IMG/VR virus record: IMGVR_UViG_3300017963_007659
Location: 1 to 64,000 of that record
DNA length: 64,000 nucleotides
Strand: one strand, 5' to 3'
Origin: a virus
Shown here piece after piece: positions 41,375-50,967 of the stretch. Position 1 is the first letter of the stretch; each line of letters starts with the position of its first letter. A program made the position numbers and the translations under genes. The notes beneath the pieces were generated by a model that had not been told where the DNA came from, made no database searches, and saw nothing but the letters and a program-made list of their open reading frames with translations.

Positions 41375-42922
41375 ATGGCGAAACAATGGCTTAAGAACTG
41401 TCCTACAGCGAACCCGCAAGTGCAGGCATTTTCTGCCTTTTGGTTCCTACGGCACTGTCTTCGCTACGATGAGGTGCTGACCTCTGGAGCATGGCCTTCT
41501 GAAGATGCTGCGGACGCTGATGGGGTCGTTGTGACAGCAGCTCCGCAAGAGTTCACGACGACCAATGCACACTTCGCTGTTGGAGATGTAGGAAAGCTCC
41601 TCGCTGTCTACGACCCAGCGGAAGTACGCAACACAGGTATCTTCCCCATCGCTGCCTTTACCGACCCTTCAACCATCACTCTTGGCGGCGCGTGTGACTG
41701 GCAGTCAGACGCTGTAGACCTAGAATGGGTCATGTTCGACCCGGCTTTGGCTCCTGCTCTCGACGAATGGGCTGTAGTCACACCTTCTGTCTCTGGCTAT
41801 GACTTCGAGGTCTGGCTGTCTCCTCGCTCTGCTCCGCATGCTGGCTTGGCCTTCCAAGTTGGCCCAACAGGCGGTTGGGTCGATACCGTCACTGGTCCTA
41901 TACCTGGCGGCATACCTGATGGCGACATGGAATTGGGAGGGACGGCAAACTGGACCCCAGGGGGCGCTGCTGCTGTCGCAAAATCCGTGGTTCAAGTCCA
42001 ATCTGGTGTTCGGAGCCTCATGATTCAGTCTTTCGGTCTTGGCTCGGTCGATAGCGCTCCCTTCAATGGAACAATTGACGGTCAGAACTATGACGTCACG
42101 CTCTGGGTCTACAACGCCTCTGGTCAGCCGCTCAACGTCACCCTCTGGGATGGGGCTGGTTGGCAGGTCTATCCTCCTATGCCGGGTCCACCCGCTTGGA
42201 CTCCATACACGTTGAACTTCACGAAGTTGGCAGGCACTCCAGCCTACCTCCAGTTTGTGACAGCACCCTTTGTTCCGATCAACACCTTGTTCTTGGATAC
42301 CGTCGAATTGGTCTCAACCACACCCGCCCACTTCTCGGAACCAGCTACGAACTATGTCAACCTCGACCCAGCATCGACCACGCTGTTTGCGTGCGGAGAT
42401 GACGATCACTGCTTCTTCTGGGATGAAGGTGGAGCTTCAAGAGCCGGTGCCTACGTAGGAAACTTCGAGCCCCTTCACCCGCCTCCGTCTGTCACCTCTG
42501 AGGGGGACTCGCATCCAAGCTGTGTGCTGGGGGTAGACAATGCGGCTCCTGTACTCAACAGGGCCACCGCTCCCGTGACATCGTTTGCACAAGGAGGCTC
42601 AGCTCTTTTCTCCGACAACACTACTGTCGTCACCTGTTACTTGAATGAGTGGCAGACTTCAGACGCTACCGCGACAGATGTCTTCGGAGATGTGAACTAC
42701 TTGACGAACCCGAGAACAACAACAGGAACAGCTTGGGGGACCATGATCATCCATAGGGAAGACCTCACACTAGGACCACGGTCCAAGGCTGTTCGAGGTG
42801 CTCCGAAGAGCATCTATCTCGTGAATGACAACAACTTGAACCGTGCGCTTCTTGAAGGAGACACGGTCTATGTAATACAGAATGGAATGGCTGTCGCTTG
42901 GGACGGCAGTGTTCCTATCTAA
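41375..42922 (+). CDS. Virion/fibre protein, 515 aa
   Basis: Paralogue of the 356-aa protein in its first 170 residues, with an additional C-terminal half containing a carbohydrate-binding-like beta sandwich (about 185-300: DMELGGTANWTPGGAA..., QSGVRSLMIQS..., YDVTLWVYNASGQPLNVTLWDG), typical of lectin-type jelly rolls that bind host glycans. No catalytic residues noted. A receptor-binding role is an inference. Confidence 0.7.
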   Translation: MAKQWLKNCPTANPQVQAFSAFWFLRHCLRYDEVLTSGAWPSEDAADADGVVVTAAPQEFTTTNAHFAVGDVGKLLAVYDPAEVRNTGIFPIAAFTDPSTITLGGACDWQSDAVDLEWVMFDPALAPALDEWAVVTPSVSGYDFEVWLSPRSAPHAGLAFQVGPTGGWVDTVTGPIPGGIPDGDMELGGTANWTPGGAAAVAKSVVQVQSGVRSLMIQSFGLGSVDSAPFNGTIDGQNYDVTLWVYNASGQPLNVTLWDGAGWQVYPPMPGPPAWTPYTLNFTKLAGTPAYLQFVTAPFVPINTLFLDTVELVSTTPAHFSEPATNYVNLDPASTTLFACGDDDHCFFWDEGGASRAGAYVGNFEPLHPPPSVTSEGDSHPSCVLGVDNAAPVLNRATAPVTSFAQGGSALFSDNTTVVTCYLNEWQTSDATATDVFGDVNYLTNPRTTTGTAWGTMIIHREDLTLGPRSKAVRGAPKSIYLVNDNNLNRALLEGDTVYVIQNGMAVAWDGSVPI

Positions 42923-42931
42923 GGACTACGG

Positions 42932-43450
42932 ATGGCGAGCATAACGCTGGTACCTGGAGTTGTCTTCGGCGCGCTTTCCCCAACGTCACCATCGACGTCC
43001 GGACCCGCTAGTGGTGCGCCCATTCTTTGTGGCGATACGCATGCCCTAGCTACCATCACAGGACGGACCCTGCTTGCTCGGAGCCTCGCTGAGGGGCTCG
43101 CCTTCAAGATTGTGACCTTCGCAGTTGGAACAGCGGGTTACGACCCCACAGACCTGACGAAGGCACTTCCTGTGGACAACACCTTGACTACTCTTCCGGG
43201 AGAGATCTTCTCGGATGCAGTGGATTTGGTAGAGACGCCAAACGATACTGGAAGGAGCTTCTACTGTAGATTGCAGCCATCCGAGGCAAACTATGGGCTG
43301 GGAGACATCGGGATTTGGGGACAGATCGTCCACTCTCCAGAGAACCCAGCGGAAGTAGGGACAACGTTCCTGTTCGCTATCGTCAATCAGCCCTTCCAAG
43401 GCAACAACGAGGACTACACCTACATTTACCGTGTAGTTGTGCAGTTTTAG
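42932..43450 (+). CDS. Tail/baseplate-associated protein, 172 aa
   Basis: Same family as 25417 and 43459: after a Ser/Pro/Gly N-terminus, ARSLAEGLAFKIVTFAVGTAGYDPTDLTKALP, in parts, is the shared core, followed by a beta domain with LGDIGIWGQIVHSPENPAEVGT and an end strand RVVVQF. Likely subunits of a common fibre or baseplate assembly. GGA lies 7 nt before the ATG. Confidence 0.75.
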   Translation: MASITLVPGVVFGALSPTSPSTSGPASGAPILCGDTHALATITGRTLLARSLAEGLAFKIVTFAVGTAGYDPTDLTKALPVDNTLTTLPGEIFSDAVDLVETPNDTGRSFYCRLQPSEANYGLGDIGIWGQIVHSPENPAEVGTTFLFAIVNQPFQGNNEDYTYIYRVVVQF

Positions 43451-43458
43451 GAGCTATC

Positions 43459-43959
43459 GTGGCGATTCCAACCATCTCACTCTTCACCGGATGGCCAATC
43501 CTTGGAGCCGTGGGGTCTGGACTATCTGGACCCTCTTCGTCCAGCTACTACGACCTAACAGACGGTGGACGCGAGCTGATGGCTAGAGCGTTGGTGGAGG
43601 GGTTGGCTTTTCAGATTCTTGAAGTGGCTTATGGTGGAGGTGGATACAACTTGTCTGACCCTACGAAAGCTCTTCCAGTGATTACCTCTTCTACAGCTCT
43701 TGACGATGAGAAGCTACGGGAACCCGTGACCTTTGTCAATGTCATCCCAGGCGGTACCTCTGAATACTACTACAGACTCGACAGGGATGAATTGAACGGA
43801 GAGCGTATCGGTGAGGTCGGGCTGTATGCTCAAATCACACGCTCCCCCCTGTTCCCGGCTGAAGTAGGAACTTGGGTCCTTTATGCGCTTATTCATACAC
43901 CCCTTCAAGTAAAGGGGAGCAAGAGAGTGTTGACGGGAAGAATTTCCCTGTCCCTCTAA
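43459..43959 (+). CDS. Tail/baseplate-associated protein, 166 aa (GTG start)
   Basis: Close paralogue of the preceding protein (MARALVEGLAFQILEVAYG; DPTKALPV; VGLYAQITRSPLFPAEVGT). The family keeps these blocks across a full duplication. GTG 43459 with GGAGC upstream follows the previous stop by 8 nt; ATG codons further in would cut the conserved start. Confidence 0.75.
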   Translation: MAIPTISLFTGWPILGAVGSGLSGPSSSSYYDLTDGGRELMARALVEGLAFQILEVAYGGGGYNLSDPTKALPVITSSTALDDEKLREPVTFVNVIPGGTSEYYYRLDRDELNGERIGEVGLYAQITRSPLFPAEVGTWVLYALIHTPLQVKGSKRVLTGRISLSL

Positions 43960-43977
43960 GACTAGGAAGAAGCACTC

Positions 43978-46900
43978 ATGGCAAGTAAACGAGCACTCTC
44001 CCTCCTGACTGGAGTGAATGAACAAATAACGGACTCCGATGTTCTCGTCACAGGGCGAGTACAGACCGTAGACGGCACAGAAGCTGACCCTGCTCTCAGA
44101 TTTCAGAGTGAAGCAACAGGACTTCTTCTCTCTGCGGCTGGAACCTTGGGATTTAGTGTGGCAGGAACACAGTATCTATCTCTGTCTTCGACAGAGCTTA
44201 CGCTGTCTGCTGGGAACCTGAAGCTTCCGGATACTCCAGGTGGAGGAGCGTCAGGAGTTCTAGAATTCAATAATGCTCCTACGATGCATGTATATGGAAC
44301 TACTTCTATATTCGTAGGTAGTAATGCCGGAAACTTCACGGCAGGTGCTGCCACAAATGTGGTGGTTGTTGGGGACGGAGCCCTAGCAGCACTAACAAAT
44401 GGCAACAATACAATCGCTATAGGAGCTGGGGCACTAGTAAATGCAACCAATGGAGCCCTCAATACAATTGCAATCGGTTCAAATGCCGGATCAGGAATAA
44501 CTTCAAGCTCTCAAACTAACATCGTCATCGGTCATGATGCCATGACCGCTGCGGCGAACTTGCAAGAAAATACAATTGTAGGCAATTCAGCCTATCAAGA
44601 TGGAACGAATGGTAGCAATGTTGTTGTAGGCTACAGGGCAGCCTACAACGCAACAAGCTCAAGTCAAAACGTTATAGCCGGAAGTGAGGCAGTAGAAACT
44701 GGAATTTTGACTGGAGATCGTAACGTAATCTTGGGATTTTCAGCCGCTAGAAATGCCACATCAGCAGGCGATAGTGTCTTTATTGGCAATGAATCTGGGG
44801 AAGGAACTACGACAGGACAGCGCTCTGTAGCCGTTGGGGGAGACTCCTTGATGGCAAACAATACAGGGGATGACAACATAGCTATTGGCTATCGTGCCAT
44901 GGCAGATGATGCTATTGTTGCTATTGGGGCGATGTCAAATAACGTTGCCATTGGCACGGAAGCCCTACGCTACATTGAGGCTGCTACAGCAGGAAACGTA
45001 GCTATCGGCTTCAATGCTCTTCGATTAGTCCAAGGGTCTGGAGCAACTACAAATAACGTAGCTATTGGCTATCAAGCAGGATCTACCGCAGATGGAGCTA
45101 ATAGCTGTGTCTACATCGGCTATCAATCTGGGCTAAACAATGCTACAAGTAACAGACTTATCATTGAAAATAGCAATGATATCACTACTCCTCTTATTGA
45201 TGGAGACTTTTCCGGGAAGGTACTAACTCTCAACGCCAAAGTTACTCCAGCAGACGATGCTGCGCGTTCTCCTCTCAATATTACAGAGAGAAGTGCTGCT
45301 CCCACCTCTCCAGCCACGCATGATGTATACATAGACGATGGAACAAATACAGGGACTGGATCACCAGGATTTAGGAGATATACCGGGGCTGGCTGGGAAG
45401 ACATGGGGTCTCTGGCGGCCAGTGGTGCTCTTCCTGGAATCGAACAGATCCTTTTCGTAAACAAAACTTCGGACGGATACACAGCGGACGGGACTATCGC
45501 CAAACCATACAAGACAATTGGAGCTGCGGTGACCGCTGCCACCGCTCTCACTCCAGCCATCGGCAACAGGATTGCAATCTTCATCTATCCAGGTATTTAT
45601 GACGAGACAGTGTCTACCGCTGATGCTTATGTAGAGTTCATTGGCTTAGACAAAGCCTCCACGATTGTTAATCCTACAACGGGACGAGCACTCAACGTTG
45701 GAGATAGCAACATACGCTTCACTAACTTGACCTTTGAAACGACAGACACCAACAGTGTTGTTTACTTTACGGCAGGGAGCCTCTCGGGTATTGAATTTGA
45801 CAATTGTCACTTCTTTGTGAATAATGCTGCTGGAGGAGCTTTCCAGGTCCCACAAAGCGATGTGAGCATAATCTTTAGAGACTGTCATCTACAGCACGTA
45901 GATACGACAGATGACATATACATCGATAATGCTCCAGCCTACGGCGGTAAGGTAGAGTTCTATACCTGCAAGATTGAGGGTCAGGTGCAGTCTTATGACA
46001 AAGACCTCTACATGTATGGATGTCATCTAGAGTGTCTAGCCTCAAGAAACCTCTATGTGCTAGGCGATGCGAGTAAAATAATCCGTATCGTTGGCTGCAC
46101 AATCGAAACACTGGCAGCACATGGTACTCCTGTCTATATTGATACGGCTTGTGACTGGTCTCTGCTTGGCTGCTCTCTTAAGGCGGCGGGTACTGGAAAC
46201 GAGGTCCAAAGTGGAGGAGACTACCCAGGGACAGTGAAAAATTGTGCCATGGAAATTGGCATGGCATCCTCTGTTCGCCTTCTATCTCCAATCCGAAATA
46301 TTGGTGGTTCGGTAGACTTTTATGAGGACTTCCAACAAGCGATTGATTCCATCGATTCTGGAGACCAAGGAATTGTCGTACTACACGAGAATATAACAGC
46401 CACAGAACAAGCAGTAGACTCTGGAGCTACCGTTACCATTAAGGGAAATGGCTACACCCTTACGGCAAGCTCAACATACTGCTTCCGATCAACAGCTTCA
46501 AGCACCTTGATTGTAGACGACCTAAATCTCTCCGGAGGAGGAATAGCTCTCTCCACAACAAGTTCTACAATGAAGCTCAAGAATGTAAATATAGATCAAG
46601 GGAGAATCTCTATTCAAGCGGGTGCAGATGGGAACTCAAAGCTCATCATGGATAGAGTCATCTGTGACAACCCAGAGGCAACCTATCCAGCCCTTGAATT
46701 CGATGACGCAGATGCTTTCGTATATGTATTTGACAGCTATTTGCAGGGGGCCTCTGGTCAGCCTGCAATCCGTTATGATACTGATAACGATAACTTGTCT
46801 ATGGCGAATACCGCCGCGTTCCATGGTGATGGTGGGGCGAATAATCCAATCAGTAACCCAACAGCAGCTACGACCTACAAGAGTCATCACTGTACTTTCG

Positions 46901-47001
46901 GAGTAGCTCCTGAAGACAATGCGAACTTGAGTAATGATATTGATTCTGGACAGCGTTACAACACAATCGATCCGGATGCTGACTACAGTTGGGCATTGTA
47001 G
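43978..47001 (+). CDS. Fibre: YadA-head-like repeats plus beta-helix, 1007 aa
   Basis: Residues about 110-385 are built of 14- to 16-residue units such as NNTIAIGAGALVNATNG, NVAIGTEAL and DNIAIGYRAMADD, the left-handed beta-roll repeat of trimeric autotransporter (YadA/Hia) heads. After a collar-like linker (PATHDVYIDDG...) residues 495-980 resemble a right-handed beta-helix with YIGIY/VEFIGLDKASTIVNP-type rungs, as in tailspikes. Together they form a trimeric adhesive fibre, presumably for host recognition. No catalytic motif seen. AT-richer than neighbours, hinting at separate origin. Confidence 0.8.
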   Translation: MASKRALSLLTGVNEQITDSDVLVTGRVQTVDGTEADPALRFQSEATGLLLSAAGTLGFSVAGTQYLSLSSTELTLSAGNLKLPDTPGGGASGVLEFNNAPTMHVYGTTSIFVGSNAGNFTAGAATNVVVVGDGALAALTNGNNTIAIGAGALVNATNGALNTIAIGSNAGSGITSSSQTNIVIGHDAMTAAANLQENTIVGNSAYQDGTNGSNVVVGYRAAYNATSSSQNVIAGSEAVETGILTGDRNVILGFSAARNATSAGDSVFIGNESGEGTTTGQRSVAVGGDSLMANNTGDDNIAIGYRAMADDAIVAIGAMSNNVAIGTEALRYIEAATAGNVAIGFNALRLVQGSGATTNNVAIGYQAGSTADGANSCVYIGYQSGLNNATSNRLIIENSNDITTPLIDGDFSGKVLTLNAKVTPADDAARSPLNITERSAAPTSPATHDVYIDDGTNTGTGSPGFRRYTGAGWEDMGSLAASGALPGIEQILFVNKTSDGYTADGTIAKPYKTIGAAVTAATALTPAIGNRIAIFIYPGIYDETVSTADAYVEFIGLDKASTIVNPTTGRALNVGDSNIRFTNLTFETTDTNSVVYFTAGSLSGIEFDNCHFFVNNAAGGAFQVPQSDVSIIFRDCHLQHVDTTDDIYIDNAPAYGGKVEFYTCKIEGQVQSYDKDLYMYGCHLECLASRNLYVLGDASKIIRIVGCTIETLAAHGTPVYIDTACDWSLLGCSLKAAGTGNEVQSGGDYPGTVKNCAMEIGMASSVRLLSPIRNIGGSVDFYEDFQQAIDSIDSGDQGIVVLHENITATEQAVDSGATVTIKGNGYTLTASSTYCFRSTASSTLIVDDLNLSGGGIALSTTSSTMKLKNVNIDQGRISIQAGADGNSKLIMDRVICDNPEATYPALEFDDADAFVYVFDSYLQGASGQPAIRYDTDNDNLSMANTAAFHGDGGANNPISNPTAATTYKSHHCTFGVAPEDNANLSNDIDSGQRYNTIDPDADYSWAL

Positions 47002-47010
47002 GAGTAAGAC

Positions 47011-50000
47011 ATGGCAGGTGGTGGACAACTAGGGCATTTCATAGGTTCATTTGCGAACCATACTGAGGCTACCAACTCATTATCTGGGCAAACGGAGGCG
47101 TATGGTCTCATCTATTATAACACCACAAACAGTGCCTTGTATGTTTTAGGCGCTAGTGGTGGGTGGGCTCCTATGGAGAGCCCTTGGGCTCAAGATTCTG
47201 GCTTCATCTATCTTAATACAACGACAGATGATGTAGTTATTGGTGCCTCGTCTCAAGACCCTGATGGTCAGCGCTTTTATATTGAGGACACCTCCTCTCT
47301 TCTCACCTATACGAGCGCTATCAAACTGAAGCATAACAGCGCTGGGAATAAAGCCGGATGGATGGGGCTAAATGTAGAGTCGTACTATGATGGAACAGGA
47401 GGAGGAGGAGATGATTACGTCATTCAATCGAAAGCGGGCTTGCATCCGACCGCTGCTGCTAACTATTCCAGTGTACGCTGCCTCACTGCCGACTGCAATG
47501 TTGGAGCAAATGCTACATTAACCACCTATTATGGCCTTCATATCCCTGGCAATACAATAAGTGGAACCCTCACTACAGGATATGGAATCTTCCTTGGAGA
47601 TGTAGGCGCGTCTACCAGTTGGGGGCTATACCAACAATCCGCGACAGATAACAACTACCTTGCCGGTCCTGTTGGTCTCAACACGACAACTATCGACGGT
47701 GCTGCGCGACTTGACATCGTAGACACGGACGAGACAGCATCTACGTGGGGTGCTCGTATCCGTTTGGATAAGGACGGAGCTGGAACAAAGTCGGTCTTCC
47801 GAGGTGTGGAAGTTCAAATAGACCACGGAGCTTCGGAAGATGCAGGAACCTATATCGGCTACGATAGCGATATCAACTTCGTTGGTGGAGGCACGGAGAC
47901 ACTGACGACAGGATACGGCTTGCGGAGCAGTATGGCTGTGAACACAGCCGGTGACATCGTACAGGATTATCGTGGCATATACCTCGCGGCATCAGGAGGT
48001 TCCGGAGAAATTACAACCTCTCATGGCATCTATATCGACACTCAGGACCTAAACTCCACCTCGTCTTACGGAATTTACCAAGTCTCTTCCTCTGACGGAA
48101 ACTACTTTGGCGGAAACTTCGGGTTGAGTACTCCACCTACAACCGATACTAAAATTGGTATGGTAGACACGGACGAGACGGCTGCTACATACGGAATTCG
48201 CATTTTACTGGACAAGGATGGGGCGGGGAAGAAGACATCCTGGGTCGGGGTAGAATCAGGAGTTGACCACTCCGGAGCAGCAGCAGGTGGAAACTATTAC
48301 GGTTTCGAGTCTGACCTCGATTTTATTCCTGGAGCAGCACAAACTCTAGACCTCGGTGTCGGATTCCGCAGTCTCCTTAGTACTGGAGCAACTGACACAG
48401 TCACGCAGTATATGGGTCTATTTGTGGAGGAGCCCACAGGAACAGGAACAATTACAACGGCTTTTGGTGTACGTATTGGAGACCTAGGAGCCACAACGAG
48501 TTACGGTATTTACCAATCCGGAGCTAGTATGATCAACTTCTTCCAGGGAGTCATGGCGCTAGGCACCACGACAATCTCTGGGAAGAAAGCACTAATCCAC
48601 GTCAAAGATGAAGAAAACATTGGAACTGGACTCAGTGTCAACTTCCAGAAGAGCGGCACAGACCAATCAGAATGGACAGGCATTAGCAGCGGCTGCACCT
48701 ATACCGGCGCTGAAGGGGCAGGATCTTTGGTGGCGTATACTGCTCCACTTCAAGTCAATACAGCAGCAGGGGAAGCTTTCACCCGTCTCGTCGGGTATCG
48801 AACGGAATTCGAGGTTGGAGGAAATGGAGAAACCATCTCTGAAATCATCGACTTCCATGCCGCCTATAGCGAAATAGATGGTACCATCACATCTTACTAT
48901 GGCTTGAAGGTTGAGGATCCTTCGCCTCTAACAACCATCACGAATAGCTACGGTGTGCATATCGAGAGCATGAGTGGCACGACGACGAGCTATGGAATCT
49001 ATCAAGATGGTACTTCAGATGACAACTACTTCGCTGGAGACATCGGACTTGCTGTAGCGAGTCCTTCTGCGAAGATTGATATTCTTGAAGAGAACTCTCC
49101 TACACATACCTATGGGCTCCGGGAGAGATACAATGTCTCCTCTGGGACAGGTGCTCTCTATTATGGAGCCTACCTTTCGCATGTTTACAACAGTGGCTCT
49201 ACTATCTCTACGACTCAACGCGGTGCGTACATCTACTTCGAGTCGGGAAACGCGAGTACTCAAGTCAACAATGCGAGAGGTGTTTCTGTTCACTTCATAG
49301 CGAATGCTGGGAGCACAATCTCCGATTTCCGCTGCTTCGAGGCTGGTTTAGGTGTTGGAAGCACAGGCACGGTCACCGACGCTTATGGGCTCTATATCAA
49401 CGACATGGGCGAAAACACCACCACCACTACAGCGTATGGGATCTACATCGAAGACCAGACGGGCACGACCAATTATGCGCTCTACTCCGCTGGTACAGCC
49501 GACAGAAGCTTTTTCGCAGGAGACCTTCAAGTAGATGGAAATATTGGAATTGATACGACTCCAACAGCAGGAACTCGTGTCTACATTGAAGAGGACGCCC
49601 TCAGTGGCACAACCAATGGAGTCTATACTTCAGTAGCCCCGGGAGGTGTCACAACGAACAAGCTTCACTATGGCTACCGAAACTACATCCTTCAAGGCAC
49701 AGGAGGCTCTATCACAGACTACACCTCCTACAAGAGTGATATCAACATCACAGGAAATCCAACTGCCTCGTCCTTGAAGATTCTCGATGGCGTCATCACG
49801 TTGAATGGTACGTCCATGTCCGCAACGACAGTGACAGGCATCGACGTGCTTCTTGAAGCTTCTGGTGGAGATGCTACGACCATGTATGGGGTGCGGTCTG
49901 AGATTCAAGTAGAAGATGCCTCGTCTTCAGTGTCTACTGCCTATGCTGGGTACTTCGACATTGACGTCACTTCTGGCTCACTGACCACAGGCTATGGGGT

Positions 50001-50271
50001 CTATATTGCGTCTATTACCGCAGCCTCGAATAACTGGGGCATCTATCAGCTTGGTGCCTCAGATAGCAACTACTTCGCTGGACCAACAGGCTTTGGAACC
50101 TCTTCTATCGACGCGTGTGCCGTTGTAGAATTCAGTTCTACATCAAAGGGAGTGCTTCTTCCTCGCGGGACCTCAGATCCTGCATCTCCTGTAGATGGCT
50201 TGATCTACTACAATACTTCTACTGACAAACTTCGTTTGAGAGCAAATGGTGCTTGGGTCAGCTTGAACTAA
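47011..50271 (+). CDS. Modular repeat fibre, 1086 aa
   Basis: About six or seven modules of about 150 aa. Each begins with a T-S-Y-G-I-Y-Q motif, then a D-x-N-Y-F-x-G turn (SSDGNYFGGNFGL, TSDDNYFAGDIGL, ASDSNYFAGPTGF), and in several an (I/V)xDTDET...LDKDGAG segment. The C-terminus reads GVLLPRGTSDPASPVDGLIY then NTSTDKLRLRANGAWVSL, a common phage fibre end that resembles the intramolecular-chaperone region in placement but not in catalytic motif. Likely trimeric. Starts 9 nt after the beta-helix fibre. Confidence 0.8.
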   Translation: MAGGGQLGHFIGSFANHTEATNSLSGQTEAYGLIYYNTTNSALYVLGASGGWAPMESPWAQDSGFIYLNTTTDDVVIGASSQDPDGQRFYIEDTSSLLTYTSAIKLKHNSAGNKAGWMGLNVESYYDGTGGGGDDYVIQSKAGLHPTAAANYSSVRCLTADCNVGANATLTTYYGLHIPGNTISGTLTTGYGIFLGDVGASTSWGLYQQSATDNNYLAGPVGLNTTTIDGAARLDIVDTDETASTWGARIRLDKDGAGTKSVFRGVEVQIDHGASEDAGTYIGYDSDINFVGGGTETLTTGYGLRSSMAVNTAGDIVQDYRGIYLAASGGSGEITTSHGIYIDTQDLNSTSSYGIYQVSSSDGNYFGGNFGLSTPPTTDTKIGMVDTDETAATYGIRILLDKDGAGKKTSWVGVESGVDHSGAAAGGNYYGFESDLDFIPGAAQTLDLGVGFRSLLSTGATDTVTQYMGLFVEEPTGTGTITTAFGVRIGDLGATTSYGIYQSGASMINFFQGVMALGTTTISGKKALIHVKDEENIGTGLSVNFQKSGTDQSEWTGISSGCTYTGAEGAGSLVAYTAPLQVNTAAGEAFTRLVGYRTEFEVGGNGETISEIIDFHAAYSEIDGTITSYYGLKVEDPSPLTTITNSYGVHIESMSGTTTSYGIYQDGTSDDNYFAGDIGLAVASPSAKIDILEENSPTHTYGLRERYNVSSGTGALYYGAYLSHVYNSGSTISTTQRGAYIYFESGNASTQVNNARGVSVHFIANAGSTISDFRCFEAGLGVGSTGTVTDAYGLYINDMGENTTTTTAYGIYIEDQTGTTNYALYSAGTADRSFFAGDLQVDGNIGIDTTPTAGTRVYIEEDALSGTTNGVYTSVAPGGVTTNKLHYGYRNYILQGTGGSITDYTSYKSDINITGNPTASSLKILDGVITLNGTSMSATTVTGIDVLLEASGGDATTMYGVRSEIQVEDASSSVSTAYAGYFDIDVTSGSLTTGYGVYIASITAASNNWGIYQLGASDSNYFAGPTGFGTSSIDACAVVEFSSTSKGVLLPRGTSDPASPVDGLIYYNTSTDKLRLRANGAWVSLN

Positions 50272-50291
50272 AGTTCAGATAAAGGAAAGTT

Positions 50292-50531
50292 ATGGCACAA
50301 CAAAAAAGTACATGGGTTACCCATGACGGCAAGAAATTCGATTCAGAACAAGATGCAAGCACTTGGGAAAACAATCAGGTCACAGCACTGGAAACCTGGA
50401 TCACGGAGAATCTCTCCGATATTCCAGTAGGGATACGGAACATAGTAGCAAAAGCTCTAGCAGAGAATATTACCAATATCTCTGAGATCATGAGGACAGC
50501 CAACCGAAGCAGTGGGCATACTCACGATTAG
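50292..50531 (+). CDS. Hypothetical protein, 79 aa
   Basis: Not recognised. A short helical, soluble protein (WENNQVTALETWITENLSDI...NIVAKALAENITNI). Its position directly downstream of the repeat fibre, with AAGGAAAG before the ATG, suggests a fibre-assembly chaperone, by analogy with phage tail-fibre assembly genes only. Confidence 0.65.
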   Translation: MAQQKSTWVTHDGKKFDSEQDASTWENNQVTALETWITENLSDIPVGIRNIVAKALAENITNISEIMRTANRSSGHTHD

Positions 50532-50554
50532 GGCTATTTCTTTCAAGATAAACT

Positions 50555-50562
50555 AGTCAAAG
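50555..50562 (+). promoter_or_regulatory. AGTCAAAG element
   Basis: About 30 nt before the ATG at 50593, preceded by AAGATAAACT. Confidence 0.4.
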
Positions 50563-50592
50563 TACATAGCTAGAGAAAAGGAGCTTGATCGT

Positions 50593-50922
50593 ATGAGTGA
50601 TTCTAAAGCCAGAAAGCAACCAGAAGCCCCTAACTACACCTTGTCCCCAGAAGACGCACAGGTCCTCAACGACGTTCTTACACGTCAGCTTCATGTCTCC
50701 GCAGAACACAGTCAGGTACGTTTGCGCTTTCTTGCCCTCACAAAGGAGTACGAGAAAAGTGCAGCCTCCTTGAAGGAACAAGAGGAGCAGCTGACTGAAG
50801 TCCTGAAAGGGCTCAACCATGAGCAGACAACAACCTTGAAGCAGTTGGCTGCCCGCATGCAGGTCCCCGAGGGATACCATCTGAACATTGACACCATGAC
50901 TTGGGAAGCCCAGCAACAGTAG
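50593..50922 (+). CDS. Coiled-coil protein, 109 aa
   Basis: Not recognised. One long heptad-like helix (about 35-85, FLALTKEYEKSAASLKEQEEQLTEVL) flanked by short loops; ends GYHLNIDTMTWEA. Probably oligomeric. Its AAAAGGAG ribosome site is strong. Possibly virion-internal or chaperone-like. Confidence 0.7.
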   Translation: MSDSKARKQPEAPNYTLSPEDAQVLNDVLTRQLHVSAEHSQVRLRFLALTKEYEKSAASLKEQEEQLTEVLKGLNHEQTTTLKQLAARMQVPEGYHLNIDTMTWEAQQQ

Positions 50923-50950
50923 CCCTACCCTCTACCTACCGACGGGGAAC

Positions 50951-50958
50951 GGTTATCT
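50951..50958 (+). promoter_or_regulatory. GGTTATCT element
   Basis: Nine nt before the ATG at 50968 with no Shine-Dalgarno; leaderless transcription possible. Confidence 0.45.
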
Positions 50959-50967
50959 GAAAGTGTA

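Noticed and set aside
44350-45130. Regular repeats suggesting a CRISPR array
   Set aside because: The repeats are degenerate and in frame, encoding the YadA-like units.
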